From DSBN01 sp041686355 (GTDB lineage Bacteria > Spirochaetota > Spirochaetia > DSM-16054 > Sediminispirochaetaceae), in assembly GCA_041686355.1 (NCBI GenBank), contig JAWLDZ010000010.1, positions 1 to 60,907 of the forward strand: a stretch of DNA of 60,907 nt, written 5' to 3'. The number at the start of each line of letters is the position of its first letter. Within the stretch, counting starts at the first letter, position 1. The translations under genes were made by a program, and so were the position numbers. Positions 51,976 to 60,582 of this stretch are shown here, piece after piece. The notes under the pieces are model-generated. The model had not been told where the DNA came from and did not search any database. It saw only the letters and a program-made list of their open reading frames with translations.

Positions 51976-53589
51976 TTAATACATCGGCTTCAGACCGGTT
52001 TGAAAGTGACGCAGCCTCAGCTCCGCCCCCCGGGTAATTTTAACCTTCGGGATCTTTTCGCGGTTTCTGTACAGTTCGCTGACCGCAGCCACCGTATAGT
52101 CGATATGCTCGCGACTGTAGGCATTCCTCGGAATGGCAAAGCGCACCAGGTTTAGAATCCCCTGCCGCTGTTCCTCATTCTTCTGATCCCACTCAAAGGC
52201 AAAGGGCCCTAATTCACAAGCTCGGATACCGTAATTTCGCAGCAGCTCAATGGTGAACCCCACTCCTCCGAAATCGTCTATCTTCATACCGGAGCCCTCA
52301 AAAAAGCGGTCCATGTCAAGGTAAATCGCGTGTCCCCCCGCCGGAAGCACTACCGGTACTCCCGCTTCTGCTAACTTTCCGGCTAACAGACGGGTTTGAC
52401 CAATACGGTCATACAGATACGACTGATCAACTACCTCATTCAGACCTACGGCCAGGGCCATTATGTCCCTCCCGCTCAAGGCACCGTAGGAATCGTTGCC
52501 GAACCAGACTATCTGCTTCTCCTTCAGCCGAACCCCTACGTCCTCTTTGGCGGTAGAAAAGCGCTTCACAAACTCCCCTTTATCTCTAAGAAACAAACCT
52601 CCCCCGATATTGGAAAGCCCGTCCTTCTTCAGGCTGATGCTGAAACCGTCGGCCAGGGAAAACATCTCTTGCACGATGCTGCGGATAGTCCGCTTCTCGC
52701 ATCCCCTTTCAAACTGTTTGATGAAAGCGGCATTCTCCGCAAAGCGGCAGGCATCAAAGAACAGCGGAATATCGTACTGCTTAGCCAGCTTGTGTACCGC
52801 TTTTATGTTCTCAAGGCTCACCGGCTGTCCGGCAACTGTGTTATTAGTAATTGTCAGATAGATCACCGGAATATTCTCACGCCCCTTCTCCTTGAGAAAG
52901 GCTTCCAGACGCTCAATATCCATATCCCCTTTAAAGGGATTTTCATTGTCCATTTTTTCCCACGGGAACTCATCCAATACCCCAGGCTGGAACATGTTCA
53001 CCGGTTCAATTCCATTCGCGGCGATATTTGCGCCGGTGGTATCAAAATGGCCGTTGTTCGGAATCCAATAGGGCTTGCCCGGACCGTTCATCTCGTCCAG
53101 TACCTCACGAATAGTGCTGAACAGCAGGTGTTCGGCCGCTCGACCTTGAGGAGTAATAAAGGCATTCGGACGGCTCAGCTGGTTCGGTCCGCCGTTGACA
53201 AAGCCCCCCTCCTCTTTAGTCAAATACAACTCGTCCATCAGTTTCTCAACATCCTTCTCACCGGACAGGATCAGCTTAAAGGCTTCCCGGGGGGAATCAC
53301 CCCGCTCAAAGGTGTCGCGAATACTGTCCAAAAGCACATAGTAGCCCTTGTTTCTGCCGTAAGATTCATCACCGTGAAACAATGCCGACCATTGGAGCTC
53401 GCTCATGGCGGTACTGCCGCTGTCGGACAGATAATCCAACACCAGTAGGTCTGCAGGAAACGAGAACATATTGTATTCCGTCTCTCGCAGGGCTCGTTCA
53501 CGCTGCTCGAGAGTGACGTCTTTTATATTGCGAATCACATGGGATTTATGTGCAGGTACCGGTACTCCCAATTCATTCATCGATTTCAT
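51976..53589 (-). CDS. tnaA: Tryptophanase / tyrosine phenol-lyase family beta-eliminating lyase
   Basis: PLP enzyme splitting an aromatic amino acid to indole or phenol, pyruvate and ammonia. Conserved across the length with TnaA/TPL: L-L-x-D-Y-L-S-D-S-G, G-D-E-S-Y, G-R-A-A-E, D-T-T-G-A-N, T-N-N-T-V-A-G-Q-P-V-S-L, D-A-C-R-F-A-E-N-A, and the PLP lysine in S-L-K-K-D-G-L-S-N-I-G-G. At 537 residues it exceeds the usual 460-470, mainly through an insert of about 40 residues after residue 95. Substrate not settled by sequence. GGAGG precedes the ATG. Third gene after the regulator and RidA. Confidence 0.82.
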   Translation of the reverse strand: MKSMNELGVPVPAHKSHVIRNIKDVTLEQRERALRETEYNMFSFPADLLVLDYLSDSGSTAMSELQWSALFHGDESYGRNKGYYVLLDSIRDTFERGDSPREAFKLILSGEKDVEKLMDELYLTKEEGGFVNGGPNQLSRPNAFITPQGRAAEHLLFSTIREVLDEMNGPGKPYWIPNNGHFDTTGANIAANGIEPVNMFQPGVLDEFPWEKMDNENPFKGDMDIERLEAFLKEKGRENIPVIYLTITNNTVAGQPVSLENIKAVHKLAKQYDIPLFFDACRFAENAAFIKQFERGCEKRTIRSIVQEMFSLADGFSISLKKDGLSNIGGGLFLRDKGEFVKRFSTAKEDVGVRLKEKQIVWFGNDSYGALSGRDIMALAVGLNEVVDQSYLYDRIGQTRLLAGKLAEAGVPVVLPAGGHAIYLDMDRFFEGSGMKIDDFGGVGFTIELLRNYGIRACELGPFAFEWDQKNEEQRQGILNLVRFAIPRNAYSREHIDYTVAAVSELYRNREKIPKVKITRGAELRLRHFQTGLKPMY

Positions 53590-53619
53590 AGTATTCCTCC
53601 GTGTGTTAGTGCACGCTCC

Positions 53620-54000
53620 TTAAATAGCTGCAATACCATCAATTTCGATATTTGCGCCCAGGGGCAGTTTTGCAACCTGATAGGCACAACGGGCAGGATA
53701 ATCACCTGCGAAAAAACTGCCGTAGGCTTCGTTTACCCGTTTAAAATCGCCCATATCCTGCAGAAAAATAGTCACCTTCAACAAACGGTCAAGTGAGCTC
53801 CCGGCCTCTTCCAGGATAGACTTGAGGTTTTCCATAGCCTGTCGTGTTTGATCTTCAATTGTTTCAGCCACAATCTTTCCCTGTGTCGGATCAAGAGGCA
53901 GTTGACCCGATACGTAGACTGTATTGCCCCAGACTACCGCCTGTGAATAGGGACCGACCGCCGCCGGTGCCTTATCTGTGTAAATTACTTTCCGTTCCAT
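53620..54000 (-). CDS. ridA: RidA-family enamine/imine deaminase
   Basis: 126 residues. Hydrolyses reactive enamines and imines such as 2-aminoacrylate released by PLP lyases. A-V-G-P-Y-S-Q-A-V at the N-terminus, the P-A-R-C-A-Y-Q-V loop with the key Arg, and the C-terminal N-I-E-I-D-G-I-A with the Glu. AGGAGGAG precedes the ATG. Its place next to a beta-eliminating lyase makes metabolic sense. Confidence 0.95.
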   Translation of the reverse strand: MERKVIYTDKAPAAVGPYSQAVVWGNTVYVSGQLPLDPTQGKIVAETIEDQTRQAMENLKSILEEAGSSLDRLLKVTIFLQDMGDFKRVNEAYGSFFAGDYPARCAYQVAKLPLGANIEIDGIAAI

Positions 54001-54052
54001 GTACTCCTCCTAATAAAAATATATTTTTCTGTATCCCCTGCTTCCGGTATGC

Positions 54053-54754
54053 TTAGGTATACAGTTTATCTCTGCTTTTTCCTTCAAGTCCGGCTTTTAC
54101 TTCGCGAATGTAGTTGTACACCGTGTAGCGGGACACACCCAGCTTCTCAGAAACAATGTCAATTCCGTTTTTAATATTAAAAATACGGCGTTTATAAAGC
54201 TCTTCTACAATCAATTTGTTTTTTTGAATTGGTGAAATCCCTACTTGCCGGTTTATTTCCTCGACTACCTCATTGAAAGAGGTCTCCACCAAATCCCTCG
54301 GGGTGAGGGGAAAATGTTCAGATATCGTTTGAGTTCCCGTAACCCGCGGCAGCAAACTCTCCATCAACTTAGTGAAGGGGGCGGATATTTCGAAATTAAT
54401 ACATAACAGGCCAATCGGCCGTTCATCTAAATTCCTGATTACAATGGTCGTAGATTTAAGGTTCTTACCTGTTTCAGTACCGGTATAATACACGCCATAG
54501 ACGTCCTGTTTGTCCTTATCACAACGCTCCAGTACATTCAAGGCAAAATCGGTCATCGGCCCGCCGACTGAACGTCCGGTTACCTGACCATTTTCGAGAG
54601 CTACTATTGAGTTATCATAGTTTTCCAGGGAATGCACCACCACCTCGCAATATTCACCAAACTGCCGTGCAATTCCTTTGGCGATTACTCCGACACCCGC
54701 TAGCAATTCCCTGTCTGCCTGAGTAAAAACCGGACCATTTCCCTTATCCACCAC
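54053..54754 (-). CDS. YheO/DauR-type transcriptional regulator (PAS-like plus HTH)
   Basis: 233 residues. N-terminal YheO-type PAS-like ligand domain (about 10-125, with F-G-E-Y-C-E-V-V-V-H-S-L and G-L-L-C-I-N-F) and a C-terminal helix-turn-helix of the DauR type (V-S-E-K-L-G-V-S-R-Y-T-V-Y-N-Y-I-R-E). DauR regulates D-arginine catabolism; relatives control amino-acid use. First gene of the operon with ridA and the lyase, so probably a local amino-acid-responsive regulator. GTG start with AGGAG 5 bases upstream. Confidence 0.85.
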   Translation of the reverse strand: MVDKGNGPVFTQADRELLAGVGVIAKGIARQFGEYCEVVVHSLENYDNSIVALENGQVTGRSVGGPMTDFALNVLERCDKDKQDVYGVYYTGTETGKNLKSTTIVIRNLDERPIGLLCINFEISAPFTKLMESLLPRVTGTQTISEHFPLTPRDLVETSFNEVVEEINRQVGISPIQKNKLIVEELYKRRIFNIKNGIDIVSEKLGVSRYTVYNYIREVKAGLEGKSRDKLYT

Positions 54755-54791
54755 AACAACTCCTGTACTCTTTGTTCCAAACTTTTAATAT

Positions 54792-54819
54792 ATTTTATCA
54801 TATTTTTGTAAACAGTCAA
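54792..54819 (-). promoter_or_regulatory. Predicted sigma70 promoter of the regulator-ridA-lyase operon
   Basis: On the minus strand TTGACT (54819-54814), 16-base spacer, TAAAAT (54797-54792), about 40 bases before the GTG. The long palindrome at 54843-54886 lies directly upstream. Confidence 0.5.
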
Positions 54820-54842
54820 AGAGTAAGTAAGAGAAAACAGCA

Positions 54843-54886
54843 ATTCTCAATTTGGATAGTGTAATTACACTATCCAAACTGAGAAT
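54843..54886. repeat. 44-bp near-perfect palindrome upstream of the regulator operon
   Basis: Two 22-base arms with no loop and one mismatched pair: ATTCTCA then TTTGGATAGTGTAA, followed by the complement TTACACTATCCAAA then TGAGAAT. Centre at 54864/54865. Sits 24 bases upstream of the predicted -35. Confidence 0.85.
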
Positions 54887-54930
54887 GCCTCCACACGTTA
54901 AGATATATAAAAATTTGCAAAGAAATTGAT

Positions 54931-54977
54931 GCGAATTCTAAATTTGGAAGTCAGAAGACTTCCAAATTTAGAATCGC
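54931..54977. repeat. 47-bp inverted repeat related to the 54843 palindrome
   Basis: 18-base perfect arms (ATTCTAAATTTGGAAGTC, 54935-54952; complement 54957-54974) with loop AGAA, extended past a bulged A by GCG/CGC. Its arm shares ATTCTnAnTTTGGA-type sequence with the neighbouring palindrome. Confidence 0.85.
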
Positions 54978-55021
54978 TGAAAAGAAAAAGGAGGTGAGAG
55001 ACCAGGATCCAAAAAACACTC

Positions 55022-57727
55022 CTATTTCAAAGTCAAGTTGAATACCCCGTCCCAGCTTTCGGGGGGTGCCTTTTTCTTGAACTTGCTGCAGCGGCTGAGG
55101 TAAAATTGGGCAGGCCCGTCTTCCGGTTTGATCATTAAAACCTGATTAAAAAGCCCCTGTGCAGTGTCATAGTCCCGCTGTTCAAAAGCTTCTAGACCTT
55201 CCTCAAAAATCTCTAGAGCTTCTCCGATATCCGGGTCAAGCTCGCTCTTCTCATCGATCAATTCGTACAGACGCACCGCCTCCTTTATGCCGACAACCCG
55301 GACTCTGTCCAGTCTTCTGCCAACAAATTCTCCGCCCGCTTCAAGAAATGTGGGCTCACTTACCAGAATCCAGGTTCCATACTGCTTATTCACCCCTTCC
55401 AGCCGGGCTGCCAGATTTACCGAATTTCCCATGATGGTATAATCCATTTTGCGGACTGTCCCCATATTCCCCACTACCATTTCACCGGTATTTATGCCTA
55501 TTCGGGTAAAAACCGGGGCCGGAGACAACCTTTCAGAAAGAAAGCGCCTGTTCAGATCCTCCTCAACTTTTTTCATCTGGATTGCCGATCTGCAGGCCCG
55601 CGCTGCATGGTCCTCGTATTCAAGGGGAGCCCCGAAAAAGGAGATAATTGCATCCCCTTCATATTTATCGATGGTACCCCTCTGCTCTAAAATTACATCA
55701 CTCATCTCGGATAAGTACTGATTCAGTAAACTTACCAGCTCATTTGGATCAAGCTGCTCCGAGATAGTCGAAAAGCCCTTTACGTCGGTAAACAGAGCAG
55801 TCATATACTTTTTATCCCCACCGAGGGAGAGCTTGTCCGGATCAGAGAGTAACTCATTGATAACATCAGCCGATAAATAGTGACTGAAGGCGTTCTTAAT
55901 ATACATCCGGTCTTTTGAAGTTTGAAGGAACTGAATCGCCGTTAGAACTAAAAAGGTAAAAAATACGGAGGACATCGGTATCAGTGGTGGTAGATATACC
56001 CCGGTTGTTACAAATGCACCCAGAGCCGCAGCAACTATCACCAATAAAAACAGGATACCGAAGAGCAGGGAATGCACTGGTGTCATTCGCCGGATCACCA
56101 GGGTCACCAACAGTGCGGCCAAAAGTCCTAGAATCATCGAATACCATTCTGGAAGTTCATCAAGAAAGTTCTCTTGAAGAATAGTATTTGCCAGAGAGGC
56201 ATGGGTACCAACATTCATATACTCTTCATCGAAGGGGGTTACCCCAATATCTGTGGTTGAGGTACCCACAAAGCCGATAATAATGAAGGAATCAGGAATC
56301 GCCTCCTCCAGCCGAGCCCTTGAAGATGCAAGGTTTTCATGCACATCTCTGCCGGCTGAAAAAACTTCAGGTATCTGGCTCCTTATTTCCCGGTATGCCT
56401 CCGCCGTCTGCTCATCCAATTGACCGGAGGAGAGCATCCTGTCTATCTCGGAATCAATGGAAGACTCCGCCGAACCGTTCAAGAAATCATCTACCCCGGA
56501 AAAGAACATGCGGCGAACCTCAACGTACTCGTCCATCAACTCCGGATCTCCCCCTTCCAGCACCTCCTGCTTGATATCTTCCGCGTAATTAAAGGCATCC
56601 ATGAGGGGGAAATCGCCCTCGTGGTATGAGAGGTAACCGGCATCTTCCATTATTTTTAAGTTCTCAATTAATCTCCGCTCCAGCTCACGGTTATATACCA
56701 GCTCATAGTAACTGAGATGTCGAAAACTCTCTTCATAGCTTTGCTGAGGCCAATTGATTAATACGTGGTTTGTCTCGGTGAGGGGTATCTTTATATCCTT
56801 CTTTCCTCTATCCGGATGCTCGGCATCCCTCAGAGTAATAGCCTGCCCAGTCACCTCTACTTCAGGATTCCCCAACCACTGCAGCAGAGGTGCAAATGCC
56901 AGTTGCGGAAAATATTTGCCTTCGTATTCGATAAGCAGGTCTATCCGTCGTCGCACACCATCAGGGTCAACCTTTACATTGGGGAAGCCCGCGCCCCGAG
57001 CCCGGCTCAGAATAGGGTAGATCGCAGGCCGTATCCCTTCTGCCTTTCGCAGTCCCGGATTCTCTCCTGTTACCTGTGTAAGGGCAACATTTTCCTCAGC
57101 GTATTCTATCAAGGTTTCATTTACCGAAGCATCTTCCTCGGAAAGAGCGGAGGTAGTAAAAAAACTCCTCCCGTTCAAGCGAGCCATTGTGCCAAAGTAT
57201 GCATCGTTATCCCGCTCTATATCCCGTACCTTTGTAAGCAGGGTGTTCCGGGACTCCTCGGTGAGCTGCTGTAACTCATCAATATAGCTCTCAGCCTCAT
57301 CCAGGGGAATCTGTCCGGCCGCCAGGGCATTGAAAAGTGCGTCAATGTTATTTTGCACCTCCCGAAACTCCTGTTGAAACAGCTCGGGAATCTCATTGCG
57401 CAGAACCTGTGAGTTGACCCCCAGGGGACTCTCTTCGGTATACTCAATATCAAAAACTATATGCCCGGCATCGAACTCCCGCAAAAGCAGCAGGCCGTTG
57501 GCCATAATGTCCCTGCTCCAGGGCCAAACCCCTACCTCTGAAATAGCTAAATCGTCTACATCAAGCAGCAGCAGGCGTTCATCCTCTTCAATTTCCGGTC
57601 GAATGGCCAGAAAAAGGTCGTACATCCTGTTTTCAAAGGTTTGGTACACCGGAAGAAAGCTCATAAGTGAAAACAGAAGAGTGATAAGTACGGGAATAAA
57701 AAAAACATACAGAGTTTTACCGCGCAT
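55022..57727 (-). CDS. CHASE2-domain adenylate cyclase
   Basis: 901-residue membrane sensor producing cAMP. The ATG at 57727 is used because GGGGG lies 7 bases upstream. One N-terminal helix (about 6-25), a large CHASE2 sensor region outside the membrane (about 30-540), three helices, then the class III catalytic domain: metal-binding Asp in F-T-D-V-K-G-F-S and in K-Y-E-G-D-A-I, and G-I-N-T-G, D-Y-T-I-M-G-N-S-V-N-L-A-A-R. The Lys and Asp/Thr pair favours ATP over GTP. A TPR-like pair of helices lies near the C-terminus. Divergent from an envelope operon holding a FecR-domain protein. Confidence 0.93.
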   Translation of the reverse strand: MRGKTLYVFFIPVLITLLFSLMSFLPVYQTFENRMYDLFLAIRPEIEEDERLLLLDVDDLAISEVGVWPWSRDIMANGLLLLREFDAGHIVFDIEYTEESPLGVNSQVLRNEIPELFQQEFREVQNNIDALFNALAAGQIPLDEAESYIDELQQLTEESRNTLLTKVRDIERDNDAYFGTMARLNGRSFFTTSALSEEDASVNETLIEYAEENVALTQVTGENPGLRKAEGIRPAIYPILSRARGAGFPNVKVDPDGVRRRIDLLIEYEGKYFPQLAFAPLLQWLGNPEVEVTGQAITLRDAEHPDRGKKDIKIPLTETNHVLINWPQQSYEESFRHLSYYELVYNRELERRLIENLKIMEDAGYLSYHEGDFPLMDAFNYAEDIKQEVLEGGDPELMDEYVEVRRMFFSGVDDFLNGSAESSIDSEIDRMLSSGQLDEQTAEAYREIRSQIPEVFSAGRDVHENLASSRARLEEAIPDSFIIIGFVGTSTTDIGVTPFDEEYMNVGTHASLANTILQENFLDELPEWYSMILGLLAALLVTLVIRRMTPVHSLLFGILFLLVIVAAALGAFVTTGVYLPPLIPMSSVFFTFLVLTAIQFLQTSKDRMYIKNAFSHYLSADVINELLSDPDKLSLGGDKKYMTALFTDVKGFSTISEQLDPNELVSLLNQYLSEMSDVILEQRGTIDKYEGDAIISFFGAPLEYEDHAARACRSAIQMKKVEEDLNRRFLSERLSPAPVFTRIGINTGEMVVGNMGTVRKMDYTIMGNSVNLAARLEGVNKQYGTWILVSEPTFLEAGGEFVGRRLDRVRVVGIKEAVRLYELIDEKSELDPDIGEALEIFEEGLEAFEQRDYDTAQGLFNQVLMIKPEDGPAQFYLSRCSKFKKKAPPESWDGVFNLTLK

Positions 57728-57781
57728 CAGTGACCCCCAGGTATAAAAACAATATCTCAAAACGTCCACATAAAGTTTATG

Positions 57782-57825
57782 TTGCGTTTGTTGATAAGGG
57801 TAGTATAATTGGGGTATACCCAATT
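57782..57825 (+). promoter_or_regulatory. Predicted promoter with inverted repeat overlapping the -10
   Basis: TTGCGT (57782-57787), 16-base spacer, TATAAT (57804-57809). The 7-5-7 inverted repeat AATTGGG/CCCAATT (57807-57825) begins inside the -10 box, a good place for a repressor. A second TATAAT on the minus strand (around 57832-57837) may serve the cyclase. Confidence 0.45.
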
Positions 57826-57920
57826 GTACATATTATATAGTGAATAAGCATCTAAAAAAGTTTGGTTGGCCATGAACTTAATACCTGTACTGAATAGACA
57901 ACCATAATTCAGGAGGTTCT

Positions 57921-58385
57921 ATGAGAAAAAAAAACAGTCTGTATCTTTTGGTCGGATATCTTTTCTTCCTCTCCATTTCTCATCTTTGTGCTCAGTCAAA
58001 CGAAACTCTCGATCGCTTCCTAGAGCAGGAAAGGGCTGTGTATGGATATTCGGCCTATATAATTATGACTGCAGCGGGCGAACTGCCGGAGGAGACTTCA
58101 CCGCAAGAAGCGGCTTCAACATTGAGCCGGAGAGGATGGGTGGAGAGATTATCGGCAAGCGACGACCCCATCAGCTTGGGCGAGTACTCCTACTTGTTAA
58201 TGAAAGCCTTCGATATACGTGGCGGCCTAATGTACACGCTGTTTCCCGGACCCCGCTACGCAGCCCGAGAACTGAAGTATCTGCAGTGTATTCCCGGTAA
58301 GTCCACTCCCGGACGGTCTATAAGCGGTACTGATGCGGTTCAAATTCTCGGACGAGTTTTAGAGTGGAAGGAGGAGCGTTCATGA
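57921..58385 (+). CDS. Small exported protein of unknown function
   Basis: 154 residues with a signal peptide (cleavage probably at L-C-A-Q). The mature part has a segmental layout faintly like SLH modules (L-G-E-Y-S-Y-L-L-M-K-A-F-D then A-A-R-E-L-K-Y-L). No firm family. AGGAGG precedes the ATG. First gene of the exported-protein operon; ATGA overlap with the next gene. Confidence 0.7.
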   Translation: MRKKNSLYLLVGYLFFLSISHLCAQSNETLDRFLEQERAVYGYSAYIIMTAAGELPEETSPQEAASTLSRRGWVERLSASDDPISLGEYSYLLMKAFDIRGGLMYTLFPGPRYAARELKYLQCIPGKSTPGRSISGTDAVQILGRVLEWKEERS

Positions 58386-59879
58386 CAACCAGAGTTTCTG
58401 CCCTACTGGGGTTAATCCTGATACTCTTTTTGGTTACCCCTCCCTTGTTTTCTGAAACTGTAACCGACTGGGGCGGCTTTTTGCAGAGCACCAGCAGAGC
58501 TGTCCTTCAACCAGACTACGAATTTGAACAGGCCGTGCACACAGGTCTTTGGCTGAGCTCCGACTTTTCTGATGAGTTCGGTCTCTACGCCCGGGGAATC
58601 TTAATTTACAATGAAGACCATCCGTTTTTTGCAGATATAGAGAACCTGTATGCCTGTGGGAGCAGACTCCTCGGAGCAGAGGGAGAGGAGTATCTTATGC
58701 GCTACTCCCTGGGCAGGTTCCGTTTCTCCGAGTTCACCGGCTACGTACTTAACCACAATCTGGACGGTTTTCGGCTGAACTTTGAACTGCCGGACCTCTC
58801 TTTGGAGGTCTCCGCCGGTTACACCGGACTTACCTTTGTGCCGAGTTCATCCATATTGCTTACCCAGAGCGATTACAATCTGCAGGAAAACGTAGCTGAC
58901 CACGGGTATGAGCTTAGCCCTCCAAAGATAATCGAAACCNNNNNNNNNNNNNNNNNNNNNNNNNNNNNNNNNNNNNNNNNNNNNNNNNNNNNNNNNNNNN
59001 NNNNNNNNNNNNNNNNNNNNNNNNNNNNNNNNNNNNNNNCCGAGTTCATCCATATTGCTTACCCAGAGCGATTACAATCTGCAGGAAAACGTAGCTGACC
59101 ACGGGTATGAGCTTAGCCCTCCAAAGATAATCGAAACCCTTAAAATGACTATTCCTGCAATCGCCTTTGAGCAGGAGCTGATCCTTAATCTAGTGCTTCA
59201 GCAGGATCTGCAGCCGGAAGAGAACTTTACCAACCCGGATGACCGCATACACAGCGAACACATCGGATTCGGATTACGAGGCGCTCTTGCACCGTCGCTG
59301 TATCAGAACCTGTTTCTTTACCTGAACCGCGGGCACGGCAAATATGCTACCGCAGCATTGTTGTTTGGCGGCGGCCTGAGCTACTACAATCAGGACTTCT
59401 ATTTCACGAGGGTCCGAGCAAGAGGGCTCTACTCCTCCGGAGATAACGACCACAACATCTTTTACGGCGGGTATGGGGGCGAGGGTATTTCAAGCCACTT
59501 TATTACACTGTCCGCCTCTCCTCAATTCGGAATTGTTTTTTCCCCTCAAATTGGAAATATCTCATTAGGTGAGTTATCTTTTTCTATGAGGCCTTTCTCC
59601 AAGACAAATAGCCGTTCCCTTGAAAAGTTCCAAACAACTTTGACGGCGATTACCTTCTTTAGAAACACCGGAGGAGCTATTTCGGAAGCGGGCATCGACC
59701 CTACATCCGACGAGTCGTACCTCGGAAGCGAAATCGACCTGTCCCTGCAATTCAGGCCCCTTTCCGATGTGGGAATAACCCTTTCCGGAGGCTTATTCCT
59801 TCCGAACGAAGGAGTTTTTATGGAAGCCTATGACAGCCTTCAGTCTGTAGCCCGCCTTGATGCTTCTTTCAGATTTTAA
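58382..59879 (+). CDS. Predicted outer-membrane beta-barrel protein (interrupted by assembly artefact)
   Basis: Signal peptide (cleavage near F-S-E, residue 25), alternating hydrophobic/aromatic strands through the body, and a C-terminal R-F: the phenylalanine end typical of outer-membrane barrels. The gene is broken by 100 N flanked by the same 99 bp; removing 199 bp joins both halves in frame to 432 residues. GGAGGA precedes the ATG. Porin, surface protein or assembly factor cannot be decided. Confidence 0.75.
58841..59138. repeat. Artefactual direct duplication around 100-N gap in the beta-barrel gene
   Basis: Bases 58841-58939 and 59040-59138 are identical (99 bp) and flank the N run 58940-59039. 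Same pattern and same overlap length as the gap in rpsR. Confidence 0.92.
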
Positions 59880-59892
59880 AGTGAGGATGATA

Positions 59893-60582
59893 ATGAAAAA
59901 ATATAGAACGATACTGATTATTCTACTGTTTTCGGGGGTGTTTCTGCTGTTCGCCGCACCGGTCTACTCGGTGAATGCAGTGATAGAAGAAACAAAGGGC
60001 AAGGTAGAGCTGAAGGTCTCCGGCGGGAGCTGGCAGAAAGCGGAAGTCGGAATGGAGCTGGGGCTTGGAACCACCGTTTCAACGGGGTTTAATGCCAATG
60101 CGAAAATTGCTGTCGGTGACACTGTGCTGGAGGTTAAACCGCTCACCCGCATGGAATTGGAGGAGTTAATAGAGAAAGAGGGCACCATCGACACCGAGCT
60201 CAACCTCAAGGTCGGCAAGATAAAGGCAAATGTGCGTTCCTCCAAAGGACTGCAGAACAACTTTAAGCTGCGCAGCGCCCAATCGACCGCCGCAGTGCGC
60301 GGTACGGTTTTTGTATACGACGGGTACGTTTTAAGCGTGGAGCAAGGGCGAGTATCCCTGAGCAACAATCTTGGCCAGGTACGCTCGGTGGGCAGTGGTG
60401 AACAGAGCAGTACCGACGGCTATTCCGTACCCTCACATGTCGAGGATGCTATATCTTCGGTTTTTGATCTTGATCCCAGCGCGTTGGATGAGGATGCGGT
60501 TGTGGAATTTTTGGAACAAGAGTTTCCCCAATATGCAACCATAATTCTTAAGCTGTATTGGGATTTTGGAGGGGTGCAATGA
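59893..60582 (+). CDS. FecR-domain exported protein
   Basis: 229 residues from the ATG at 59893 (GAGG 6 bases upstream; earlier in-frame ATGs overlap the previous gene). Signal peptide to about residue 27 (A-A-P-V-Y-S). FecR-like domain from about 28 to 165: I-E-E-T-K-G-K-V-E-L, a G-x-x-V-S-T-G-x-x-A-x-A-x-I core and T-A-A-V-R-G-T-V-F, the FecR hallmark. No anti-sigma helix. Stand-alone FecR proteins are periplasmic and of unclear role. ATGA overlap into the next lipoprotein. Confidence 0.88.
   Translation: MKKYRTILIILLFSGVFLLFAAPVYSVNAVIEETKGKVELKVSGGSWQKAEVGMELGLGTTVSTGFNANAKIAVGDTVLEVKPLTRMELEELIEKEGTIDTELNLKVGKIKANVRSSKGLQNNFKLRSAQSTAAVRGTVFVYDGYVLSVEQGRVSLSNNLGQVRSVGSGEQSSTDGYSVPSHVEDAISSVFDLDPSALDEDAVVEFLEQEFPQYATIILKLYWDFGGVQ

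Noticed and set aside
52396..53448. 350-codon open frame antisense to the tryptophanase-family gene
   Set aside because: It lies wholly inside a clearly conserved gene, has no ribosome site, and its translation resembles no protein family; long antisense frames arise from the codon use here.
54988..54997. Perfect Shine-Dalgarno (AAGGAGGTGA) on the plus strand near 54990
   Set aside because: No start codon lies at a usable distance and the only overlapping frame is 15 codons; probably chance in an A/G-rich stretch.
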